The notes beneath the pieces are model-generated. The model had not been told where the DNA came from, did not search any database, and saw nothing but the letters and a program-made list of their open reading frames with translations. From assembly GCA_002695445.1 (NCBI GenBank), contig NZOY01000023.1, positions 1 through 5,933 of the forward strand: a DNA stretch of 5,933 bases, written 5' to 3'. A program made the position numbers and the translations under genes. Numbering within the stretch: the stretch's first letter is position 1; each line of letters opens with the position of its first letter. This document shows positions 1-5,933 of this stretch, in pieces. The DNA comes from Flavobacteriaceae bacterium (GTDB lineage Bacteria; Bacteroidota; Bacteroidia; Flavobacteriales; Flavobacteriaceae).

Positions 1-150
1 TATCAATTTACTAGTTCTAACAAAAATACATTTTTTGGAATTATTAATTATTTATAAATATATGCTTCAGTTTACTCTTATTAATGTCACAAAACACTGT
101 TAAAATTTTTAAAATAATTTATTGGGCAAACTAAATTAATCGGGATTCAT

Positions 151-158
151 TAAATTTG
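151..158 (+). promoter_or_regulatory. Candidate Bacteroidota -7 promoter element for the coiled-coil/zapA transcript
   Basis: The sequence TAAATTTG matches exactly the TAnnTTTG -7 element used by the main sigma factor of Bacteroidota. It lies 36 bases before the GTG start at 195, so transcription would begin around 162-166 and leave a leader of about 30 bases. The nearest upstream TTG that could serve as the -33 element is at 122-124. The 26-base spacing is a little longer than the usual 17-23, so the -33 half is weak. The rest of 1-194 is AT-rich, with stops in the forward frames I checked and no recognisable gene. Confidence 0.4.
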
Positions 159-194
159 ATTAATAAAGATTTGAAAGTCTTAAATTGATAAGTC

Positions 195-479
195 GTGAGT
201 CATTTTGATATTTTAGAGGAAAAAATTGTTCTATTGCTCAACAAGTTAAAAGACAATCATCTATTAATCAATAAATTAAAAATTGAAATGCATGGATTAC
301 AAGAATCTAATGTTGATTTTAAAACACAGATTTCAAAACTTAGGTCCGAAAATGATAATCTTAAGATAGCCAATTCTTTATTAGGCAGTAAAGAAAATAA
401 GTCGTTTTCCAAACGTAAAATAAATAATTTAATTAAAGAGGTTGATTTTTGTTTAAATCAGCTATATGAAATAAAATAG
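195..479 (+). CDS. Small coiled-coil protein encoded upstream of ZapA
   Basis: This is a 94-residue soluble, highly charged protein with leucine/isoleucine heptad-like spacing from about residue 7 to 65, which predicts a long coiled coil. A short conserved-looking tail (about 73-92, KINNLIKEVDFCLNQL) follows. Proteins of this size and shape are usual just upstream of zapA in Flavobacteriia and are annotated as hypothetical. A ZapB-like partner role in Z-ring assembly is an inference from shape and position, not shown by any motif. The start is GTG: an in-frame TAA at 189-191 blocks extension, and the next methionine (residue 32) would remove a third of the coil. No Shine-Dalgarno sequence is visible. 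The gene ends two bases before zapA, so the two are almost certainly cotranscribed. Confidence 0.85.
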   Translation: MSHFDILEEKIVLLLNKLKDNHLLINKLKIEMHGLQESNVDFKTQISKLRSENDNLKIANSLLGSKENKSFSKRKINNLIKEVDFCLNQLYEIK

Positions 480-481
480 TT

Positions 482-775
482 ATGAGTGATAAGATTAAAA
501 TTAAACTCAATGTTGCAGACAGAGTTTATCCATTGACTATATCACCTGATCAAGAGGCATCTCTTAGGGCGTCTGCAAAAAAAATTGAAATGATGACAAA
601 GCAACTTGAAAATAATTATGCTGTGCGGGATAAACAAGATGTTTTAGCTATGTGTGCCCTTCAGTATGCCGCACAATTGGAAAATCAGCTTGAAAATAAA
701 AATATGGAAAGTGAACCCTCAAAAAAGGTAAATGAATTAATTGAAATAATTGAACTTCATCTTTCCACTTACTAA
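482..775 (+). CDS. zapA: Cell division protein ZapA
   Basis: ZapA is a small cytoplasmic protein that binds FtsZ and bundles its filaments, helping form the division ring. The 97-residue product has the family layout. A short N-terminal beta region (about 1-20) is followed by the typical DQEASLRASAKKIEMM segment (about 23-38), where ZapA proteins carry a D-E-x-x-L-R-x-A-A-x-x-(I/V) pattern. A C-terminal helix then forms the dimer/tetramer coiled coil (about 50-97), including the DKQDVLAMCALQYAAQLEN stretch common in Bacteroidota. Length is close to the family norm of around 100. It starts at ATG two bases after the upstream coiled-coil gene. Downstream lie the 6S-like RNA region and rny, an arrangement I recall from many Flavobacteriia. 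Confidence 0.9.
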   Translation: MSDKIKIKLNVADRVYPLTISPDQEASLRASAKKIEMMTKQLENNYAVRDKQDVLAMCALQYAAQLENQLENKNMESEPSKKVNELIEIIELHLSTY

Positions 776-796
776 GTTCTTTTAATAAAATACATT

Positions 797-965
797 CTGC
801 CTGTATTAGCGTTTTTTTGATAAACTCAACGAGCTTTAATTTAAGAGAGGTGAGTTTCAATTGTAAAAGCAAGCTACCTTGAGTAGATCCTTAACCAGTT
901 GTGTAGCCTCAATCCTATTTTTTTTGGAGTTTATACAAAAACTCATTGTTGATACAGGCTTTTTT
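797..965 (+). ncRNA. ssrS: 6S RNA-like regulatory RNA between zapA and rny
   Basis: 6S RNA mimics an open promoter and sequesters RNA polymerase holoenzyme. The zapA-rny gap can be folded by eye into the 6S shape. The closing stem is eight perfect pairs (799-806 with 952-959), and the next stem is another eight (820-827 with 927-934). A large, mostly unpaired middle follows. Further in is a five-pair helix (841-845 with 890-894) around an apical hairpin (848-857 with 871-879, one bulge and one G-U pair). The 3' arm is followed directly by six T (960-965). The size of about 165-170 nt fits the family, and a 6S gene at this place is, as I recall, usual in Flavobacteriia. No convincing own promoter was found, so independent transcription or processing from the zapA transcript are both possible. 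The exact ends are estimates. Confidence 0.72.
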
Positions 966-984
966 AATTTTTAAATTTTAAAAA

Positions 985-2550
985 ATGGATATAACTCCCA
1001 GTTTAATATTATTTTCTCTATTGAGTCTAGCAATCGGTATGGCTATGGGAATTTTTTTACAGAAATTTAAAAATAATAAGTTCTTTGAAGATACAAAAAA
1101 GGAAGCAAAGGAATTACTTGATGAAGCAAGAAGGGATGCTAATCAGGTTAAAAGTGAAAAAATGCTTCAAGCAAAAGAGCGATTTATCGAATTAAGATCC
1201 GAGCATGAAAAATTAATTTTTAATAGAGAAAAAAAAATTTCTGAGCTAGAAAACCGGAATCGAGAAAAAGAGAATAAGCTTAATAAAGATATAAATCGAA
1301 ACAAAAATTTATCTAATTCTTTAGAACAAAAAAATGAGTTATTACAAACAAGACTTAATAAACTCGAAATTAAACAGAAAGAAATCGATAAAAACCATGA
1401 AATACATATTCAAAAGTTGGAAGCTATTTCTGGTATCACTGCTGCTGATGCCAAAGAAGAACTTTTTGATTCCTTAAAAAAGAAAGTCGAGTCTGAAGCC
1501 ACAGCATTTGCAAAACAAAGCTTAGATGAAGCCAAATTGACAGTAGAGCAAGAGGCTAAAAAGATAATAATTGCTACAATTCAACGAATAGGTACTGAGG
1601 AAGCCATAGAAAATTGTGTATCTGTTTTCAACCTTGAATCAGATGATGTAAAAGGTAGAATAATTGGTCGTGAGGGAAGAAACATACGATCAATTGAGCA
1701 GGCAACAGGAGTGGAGATAATTGTTGATGATACACCTGAGGCAATTATTCTCTCATGTTTTGATCCTGTTAGACGCGAAATTGCAAGGTTATCTTTACAT
1801 CGTTTAGTTACTGATGGTAGAATTCACCCTGCTAGAATTGAAGATGTGGTTAATAGGACTTCAAAACAGATTCAAAATGAAATTATTGAAATAGGTAAAC
1901 AAACTGTAATTGATCTTGGAATTCATGGATTAAATCCTGAATTGATAAAAATTGTTGGACGAATGAAATATCGCTCCTCATATGGGCAAAACCTTCTTCA
2001 ACATTCTAGAGAAGTTGCTAAACTTTGTGGTGTAATGGCCTCCGAGATGGGGCTGAACACAAAATTGGCTAAGCGAGCTGGATTACTTCATGATATCGGG
2101 AAGGTCCCAGAGGAAGAAACAGAAACTTCTCATGCTATTTTAGGTATGGAATTGGCTGAAAAATTCGGAGAAAAAAAAGAAGTATGTAATGCTATTGGTG
2201 CCCATCACAATGAAATTGATATGACATCTCTATTTTCACCAATTGTTCAAGTTTGTGATGCAATTTCGGGCGCTAGACCTGGAGCAAGAAGACAAGTTCT
2301 TGATAGTTATGTTCAAAGGCTTAAAGATCTTGAAAATGTTGCTTATGAATTTAATGGAGTAACCAAGGCATTTGCAATTCAAGCTGGTAGGGAGCTCAGA
2401 GTAATCGTAGAAAGTGAAAAAGTATCAGATAATCAGGCAGCAGAATTATCCTTTCAAATATCTCAAAAAATACAAACAGATATGACTTATCCCGGTCAAG
2501 TTAAAGTTACTGTCATAAGAGAAACTAGATCGGTAAATGTTGCTAAGTAA
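985..2550 (+). CDS. rny: Ribonuclease Y
   Basis: RNase Y is a membrane-anchored endoribonuclease that makes the first cut in many mRNAs. The 521-residue protein shows the full family architecture and usual length. An N-terminal membrane helix (about 6-25) is followed by a long charged coiled coil (about 30-150). A KH RNA-binding domain follows, with its [10 protein letters not shown] loop at 224-233. The HD phosphohydrolase domain has H340, the H369-D370 pair in LLHDIGK, H407/H408 and D425 as the metal-binding set. The C-terminal tail includes the typical [12 protein letters not shown] segment (about 502-513). The ATG is 20-25 bases after the end of the 6S-like RNA, preceded by an A/T-rich tract instead of a Shine-Dalgarno site. 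No separate promoter was recognised, so read-through from upstream is likely. Its stop codon directly abuts the stop of the convergent transporter gene. Confidence 0.96.
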   Translation: MDITPSLILFSLLSLAIGMAMGIFLQKFKNNKFFEDTKKEAKELLDEARRDANQVKSEKMLQAKERFIELRSEHEKLIFNREKKISELENRNREKENKLNKDINRNKNLSNSLEQKNELLQTRLNKLEIKQKEIDKNHEIHIQKLEAISGITAADAKEELFDSLKKKVESEATAFAKQSLDEAKLTVEQEAKKIIIATIQRIGTEEAIENCVSVFNLESDDVKGRIIGREGRNIRSIEQATGVEIIVDDTPEAIILSCFDPVRREIARLSLHRLVTDGRIHPARIEDVVNRTSKQIQNEIIEIGKQTVIDLGIHGLNPELIKIVGRMKYRSSYGQNLLQHSREVAKLCGVMASEMGLNTKLAKRAGLLHDIGKVPEEETETSHAILGMELAEKFGEKKEVCNAIGAHHNEIDMTSLFSPIVQVCDAISGARPGARRQVLDSYVQRLKDLENVAYEFNGVTKAFAIQAGRELRVIVESEKVSDNQAAELSFQISQKIQTDMTYPGQVKVTVIRETRSVNVAK

Positions 2551-3306
2551 CTATTGAATTAGTATGGCAATCCCTCCGATTCCTGTCAATAATAGGATGA
2601 GTTTTCGATACTTATTATTTTTAATTTTTTTAACTAAGTATACACCCAAAATTAACCCCGTTATTACTGCAGGAATTAGACTCAAGCTAATTTTAAGAGA
2701 CTCCCAGTTTATTGTTCCCCAGGTCCAAATATGAAAAGGAACTTTAAATAGATTGATAAAAAAGAATAACCAGGCTGCTGTACCAATGAATTCATTTTTG
2801 GGTAGCTTAATTGCTAAAAAATAAATATTAGAAAATGCACCCGCCAAGTTTCCAACCATTGTAGTAAATCCAGCCATAATACCCATAACGGCTGTGAAAC
2901 TCGAATGGGAAGGAACTTCTTTTTTAATTTTATGCTCCCAGTAATACATCATAACCACACTTATAATTATAATCAAGGCCATACCAGATTTAAATATATT
3001 CTCCGGTAAGTCTTTCCCAAAAAAGACTCCAATTAATACACCAGCTATCATCCATGGAAGTAGTTTTTTTAGATAAATCCACTTAACATGGCGTTTATAG
3101 TAAATAACTGCAAAAATATCCCCACAGATTAATAGTGGCATCAAAATCCCTGTAGATTCTCGAGCGCCATAGACTAAAGCTAAACCCGTTACGATCAACA
3201 CCGCCAATCCCTTTATTCCAGATTTTGCGATACCAAGTAATAATGCACATCCTAAGGCTATTAGAAAACTTTTACTTAAAAATGATATTATAGTTAGTTC
3301 TGCCAA
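2551..3306 (-). CDS. TauE/SafE-family membrane transporter (putative anion exporter)
   Basis: This is a 251-residue, very hydrophobic protein with about seven or eight predicted membrane helices. The two-repeat pattern of the TauE/SafE family is visible: a first-half GIAKSGIKG motif (25-33) followed by PLLICGDIFAVIYYKRHVKW (57-76), and a second-half glycine-rich segment with MAGFTTMVGNLAGAFSNIYFLA (144-165) followed by GTAAWLFFFINLFKVPF (175-191). Members move sulfite, sulfoacetate or other small organosulfur anions across the inner membrane. The substrate here cannot be told, and no sulfur gene is nearby. The start is TTG at 3306: an in-frame TAA lies two codons upstream, and the next methionine (residue 56) would delete two helices. 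It converges on rny with no gap and diverges from the symporter operon. Confidence 0.88.
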   Translation of the reverse strand: MAELTIISFLSKSFLIALGCALLLGIAKSGIKGLAVLIVTGLALVYGARESTGILMPLLICGDIFAVIYYKRHVKWIYLKKLLPWMIAGVLIGVFFGKDLPENIFKSGMALIIIISVVMMYYWEHKIKKEVPSHSSFTAVMGIMAGFTTMVGNLAGAFSNIYFLAIKLPKNEFIGTAAWLFFFINLFKVPFHIWTWGTINWESLKISLSLIPAVITGLILGVYLVKKIKNNKYRKLILLLTGIGGIAILIQ

Positions 3307-3395
3307 AGATTATTAACTTTAATGAGTTTAAAGCTATTAATTAAATTCTACAGTTTATTGGAATATAACAATAAGTATGAAAATATTCCTCTAGG

Positions 3396-3413
3396 TTTTT
3401 TATTTATAAAAAA
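3396..3413. repeat. AT-only inverted repeat in the divergent intergenic region
   Basis: Eight-base perfect arms (TTTTTTAT at 3396-3403 and ATAAAAAA at 3406-3413) are separated by two bases. Outside them, AATATT occurs at both 3382-3387 and 3416-3421, which could extend the symmetry. The repeat sits near the middle of the 223-base gap (3307-3529) between the TTG-started transporter and the symporter operon. A terminator is not expected between divergent genes, so it may be a binding site, a bendable A-tract or chance in very AT-rich DNA. No exact TAnnTTTG promoter element was found in this gap on either strand, only seven-of-eight matches. Nothing else was recognised there. Confidence 0.35.
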
Positions 3414-3529
3414 ATAATATTCTTATTAAGTCACTTTTCTATTTTAATTGTTGGATGTTTTAGAATATATTTAACTTTCACCCTATTTGAAATTATATAT
3501 ATTTACCAGCAACTATAAATTAATAATTA

Positions 3530-3778
3530 ATGAGTATTAAACAGAACTATTGGAAAATCAATCTTAAATATCTCTTATTCCTATTAAGTATTTGGTTTAT
3601 GGTATCTTTTGGCTTTGGAATTTTATTTGTAGAGCAATTGAACCAATTAAAATTTGGAGGATTTAAACTTGGCTTTTGGTTTGCCCAGCAAGGAGCTATT
3701 TACGTCTTTGTAATCTTAATTTTTGTCTACATTTATTTAATGAATCGCTTAGATAAAAAACTTAAAAAAGAAAACTAA
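3530..3778 (+). CDS. Sodium:solute symporter small subunit (DUF4212)
   Basis: This 82-residue membrane protein has two predicted helices (about 14-36 and 50-71) and a lysine-rich cytoplasmic tail. The stretch GFWFAQQGAIYVFVILIFVY (48-67) followed by MNRLDKK is the hallmark of the DUF4212 family, the putative small subunit encoded next to VC_2705-type SSS permeases. Its role is thought to resemble that of the small YjcH-like protein beside ActP (a partner of the permease), but the biochemical function is not established. The ATG has only A/T-rich sequence upstream. Its TAA stop overlaps the permease ATG by one base (TAATG), which suggests translational coupling and a fixed ratio of the two subunits. 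Confidence 0.92.
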   Translation: MSIKQNYWKINLKYLLFLLSIWFMVSFGFGILFVEQLNQLKFGGFKLGFWFAQQGAIYVFVILIFVYIYLMNRLDKKLKKEN

Positions 3779-5439
3779 TGGTATTGCAATATTGGATTTG
3801 GATAACTGTTGGGATAAGTTTTCTGATTTATATTGCGATTGCTTTAATTTCTAGGGCTTCCTCAACCGGAGAATTTTACATTGCGGGGAAAGGAGTCCAT
3901 CCCGTTGCAAATGGGATGGCTACAGCTGCAGATTGGATGTCAGCAGCCTCATTTATTTCTATGGCAGGTATAATTTCTTTTAATGGATATGATGGATCAG
4001 TATATTTGATGGGTTGGACAGGAGGCTATGTTTTACTTGCACTTTTACTTGCCCCCTACCTTAGAAAGTTTGGAAAATTTACTGTACCCGATTTCATTGG
4101 AGATCGCTATTATTCTAATTTGGCTCGCTCTGTTGCAGTTTTTTGTGCATTAATTGTATCATTTACCTATATAGCTGGCCAAATGAGAGGGGTAGGTGTA
4201 GTATTTTCTCGTTATTTAGAGGTTGATATAAATACTGGAGTATTTATAGGCATGTTGATAGTTCTGTTTTATGCAGTTTTGGGAGGAATGAAAGGAATTA
4301 CCTACACCCAAGTTGCGCAGTATTGTGTTTTAATCTTTGCTTTTATGTTACCAGCTATATTTATTTCCATGATGGTTACTGGAAATATAATTCCACAAAT
4401 TGGATTTGGATCGGCATCCAGCGATGGTATTTATCTACTTGATAAACTAGATGGACTGCACCGGGAGCTTGGTTTTAATGAATATACTTCTGGAAAAAAA
4501 CCTACAATAGATGTTTTTTTCATTACTGCTGCACTTATGGTAGGAACAGCAGGGTTACCTCATGTAATCGTGCGTTTTTTTACCGTCAGGAAAGTAAGTG
4601 ATGCGAGAAAATCCGCTGGTTGGGCTTTACTTTTTATTTCAATATTGTATACAACTGCACCAGCAGTAGCTGTTTTTTCCAGAACTAACCTAATCGAAAC
4701 ACTTAGCAACAAAGCATACGCTGATCTCCCTGAATGGTTTGAAAAATGGGAGAGGACTGGCTTGATCGTTCATGAGGATAAAAACCTAGATGGTATGATC
4801 CAATATGTTGCAGATCCTGAGTTAAACGAATTAAAGGTTGATGCTGATATTATGGTATTGGCCAATCCAGAAATTGCCAATCTACCTAATTGGGTAATTG
4901 CTATAATGGCCGCTGGAGCTCTGGCAGCAGCACTTTCTACCGCAGCAGGTTTGTTATTAGTTATTTCTTCCTCTGTATCACATGACCTTATCAAGAAAAT
5001 TATCAAACCTGATATTAGTGAAAAAGGAGAACTTATAGCTGCCCGTTTATCTGCTGTTGGAGCAGTTATTTTAGCAGCTTACTTTGGTATTAATCCTCCA
5101 GGATTTGTAGCTGCAACCGTAGCATTAGCTTTTGGACTGGCAGCAGCATCTTTCTTTCCTGCTATTGTAATGGGAATTTTTAGTAAAAAAATGAATAAAC
5201 AGGGAGCAGTTGCTGGAATGGTTGTAGGTATATTAATGATGCTTTTTTACATGACTAAATTTAAATTTGGCTGGTGGGGGGGGGGAACTGAACTGGATTG
5301 GTGGTTTGGGATTTCACCAGAAGGTTTTGGAACCTTAGCAATGCTTGTCAACTTCATAGTATCAATAACTATATCAAAATTTACTCCCGAGCCAGATAAA
5401 GATATTCAGGAATTAGTCAAAAATATCAGAAAACCTTAA
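3778..5439 (+). CDS. SSS-family sodium:solute symporter, VC_2705 type (probable monocarboxylate/acetate-like uptake)
   Basis: This 553-residue integral membrane permease of the solute:sodium symporter family takes up a small organic solute with Na+. SSS landmarks are visible: EFYIAGKGVHPVANGMATAA near the N-terminus (32-51) leading into the first core helix, AGQMRGVG (133-140), GTAGLPHVIVRFFTV (256-270), and ALAAALSTAAGLLLVISSS (381-399) with S387/T388 at the expected Na2 sodium site. A long hydrophilic loop (about 301-367) lies between helices. Pairing with a DUF4212 subunit and length near 550 fit the VC_2705 subfamily, a relative of the acetate permease ActP. The substrate is an inference. 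Start is fixed by the TAATG overlap with the small subunit. Ten consecutive G encode W500-G503 in a loop before the last membrane segment (about 517-533). Confidence 0.92.
   Translation: MVLQYWIWITVGISFLIYIAIALISRASSTGEFYIAGKGVHPVANGMATAADWMSAASFISMAGIISFNGYDGSVYLMGWTGGYVLLALLLAPYLRKFGKFTVPDFIGDRYYSNLARSVAVFCALIVSFTYIAGQMRGVGVVFSRYLEVDINTGVFIGMLIVLFYAVLGGMKGITYTQVAQYCVLIFAFMLPAIFISMMVTGNIIPQIGFGSASSDGIYLLDKLDGLHRELGFNEYTSGKKPTIDVFFITAALMVGTAGLPHVIVRFFTVRKVSDARKSAGWALLFISILYTTAPAVAVFSRTNLIETLSNKAYADLPEWFEKWERTGLIVHEDKNLDGMIQYVADPELNELKVDADIMVLANPEIANLPNWVIAIMAAGALAAALSTAAGLLLVISSSVSHDLIKKIIKPDISEKGELIAARLSAVGAVILAAYFGINPPGFVAATVALAFGLAAASFFPAIVMGIFSKKMNKQGAVAGMVVGILMMLFYMTKFKFGWWGGGTELDWWFGISPEGFGTLAMLVNFIVSITISKFTPEPDKDIQELVKNIRKP
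5276..5285 (+). repeat. Ten-base poly-G tract inside the symporter gene
   Basis: This is an uninterrupted run of ten G in a gene that is otherwise AT-rich. It spans the last two bases of the W500 codon and the glycine codons 501-503. The reading frame is intact with ten. With eleven, a TGA follows two codons later. With nine, the frame reads about 16 foreign residues and ends at TAG. Either change would remove the last predicted membrane helix. Homopolymer G runs of this length are known slippage sites in phase-variable genes of other bacteria. Whether this one varies is unknown. Confidence 0.9.
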
Positions 5440-5454
5440 TAATTCTGTCACTTT

Positions 5455-5933
5455 ATGATCTCTAAAAATTTGATTATTATATTTTTTAATCTTTTTATAA
5501 TTCATAATATTTGGACACAGGAAAAAGAAAACACCTTGGCTGGAATTGACCTTAGACTGGTTAGATCGAACATCGATTATGGAAATTTTGCAATTTATGA
5601 CCAACTTAATAAAGAAGTAATTATTGATAAAAATGAAGGGAGAATAGTCTTTATTGGAAATTCAATCACTCAAGGTTGGAAAAATTTTATGCCAGAAATG
5701 TTTGATAACCAAACTTTCATTAACAGAGGAATTAGTGGTCAGACTTCAACAGAGATGCTTGTTCGATTTAGAACAGATGTCATTAATTTAAAACCCAAGG
5801 TGGTTGTAATTCTTGCTGGAACAAATGATATTGCAGGAAACACTCTTTTTAGGGGTTTGGAAATAGTAGCAGGAAATATTTCTTCAATGGCTGAATTAGC
5901 AAGTCAAAATAATATCAAGGTAATTTTGTGCTC
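5455..5933 (+). CDS. Secreted SGNH/GDSL-type hydrolase (partial, 3' end outside window)
   Basis: An open frame from ATG runs off the right edge after 159 complete codons. The N-terminus is a likely Sec signal peptide (residues 1 to about 22, MISKNLIIIFFNLFII core), with no lipobox cysteine, so the product is probably periplasmic or secreted. Three SGNH blocks are visible: block I FIGNSITQGW (66-75) with nucleophile S70, block II NRGISGQTS (90-98) with oxyanion glycine G92 or G95, and block III AGTNDI (121-126) with N124. The catalytic Asp/His block V lies beyond the window. The family hydrolyses esters, for instance acetyl or acyl groups on sugars and lipids; the substrate cannot be predicted. 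It begins 15 bases after the symporter stop with no terminator between, so cotranscription is likely. An alternative call is a sialate or xylan acetylesterase-like enzyme. Confidence 0.88.
   Translation, partial: MISKNLIIIFFNLFIIHNIWTQEKENTLAGIDLRLVRSNIDYGNFAIYDQLNKEVIIDKNEGRIVFIGNSITQGWKNFMPEMFDNQTFINRGISGQTSTEMLVRFRTDVINLKPKVVVILAGTNDIAGNTLFRGLEIVAGNISSMAELASQNNIKVILC

Noticed and set aside
1..103. Forward frame open from the left edge to a TAA at 101-103, possibly the end of an upstream gene
   Set aside because: The translated tail is short, low in complexity and matches no family I recognise. It is not the expected C-terminus of PheT, which often precedes this cluster.
648..872. Minus-strand open frame of 74 codons across the zapA end and the 6S-like region
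   Set aside because: It overlaps zapA in antisense and the structured RNA, shows no recognisable protein motif and has low-complexity leucine/lysine content.
3329..3336. Possible -7 element for the TauE/SafE gene (TAGCTTTA on the minus strand)
   Set aside because: It matches seven of eight positions, but the nearest TTG upstream on that strand is about 32 bases away, too far for a -33 element.
3466..3505. Possible -7 promoter elements TATATTTA before the symporter operon
   Set aside because: Two copies match TAnnTTTG at seven of eight positions, but in this AT-rich stretch such matches are expected by chance, and no TTG lies at the proper -33 spacing.
4770..5006. Minus-strand open frame of 78 codons inside the symporter gene
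   Set aside because: It lies antisense within a well-supported SSS permease. Its alanine-rich sequence mirrors the permease helix codons.
5413..5604. Minus-strand open frame of 63 codons
   Set aside because: It is antisense to the end of the permease and the signal peptide region of the SGNH hydrolase, with no motif of its own.

Overview
The window is AT-rich DNA, roughly one third G+C, with the gene order and protein types of a marine-type member of the Bacteroidota, most likely class Flavobacteriia. Three things point there: the cluster of a small coiled-coil protein, ZapA, a 6S-like RNA locus and RNase Y; an exact Bacteroidota-type -7 promoter element (TAnnTTTG) before the first gene; and the lack of Shine-Dalgarno-like sites before most starts. 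The lineage is inferred from synteny and sequence style, not from a marker-gene comparison.

Left part (1-2550, plus strand). After about 190 bases of AT-rich leader come a 94-residue coiled-coil protein with a GTG start and, two bases later, zapA (cell division). A 209-base gap follows. It folds on paper as a long rod with an open centre, as 6S RNA does, and ends in a T run just before rny (ribonuclease Y, the membrane-anchored endonuclease that starts mRNA decay).

Middle (2551-3306, minus strand). A TauE/SafE-family membrane transporter converges on rny with no base between the two stop codons. It starts from TTG. A 223-base, very AT-rich divergent intergenic region separates it from the next operon.

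Right part (3530-5933, plus strand). A two-gene sodium:solute symporter module (a DUF4212 small subunit overlapping a VC_2705-type SSS permease by one base) is followed 15 bases later by a secreted SGNH/GDSL-type hydrolase that runs off the window. The permease carries a run of ten G in its 3' part, where gain or loss of one base would remove the last membrane segment.

Most of the window is housekeeping and transport. I do not see an undescribed defence, mobile or biosynthetic system. The points most worth a second look are the 6S-like RNA with two competing pairings, the poly-G tract in the symporter, and the zero-gap convergent gene pair.
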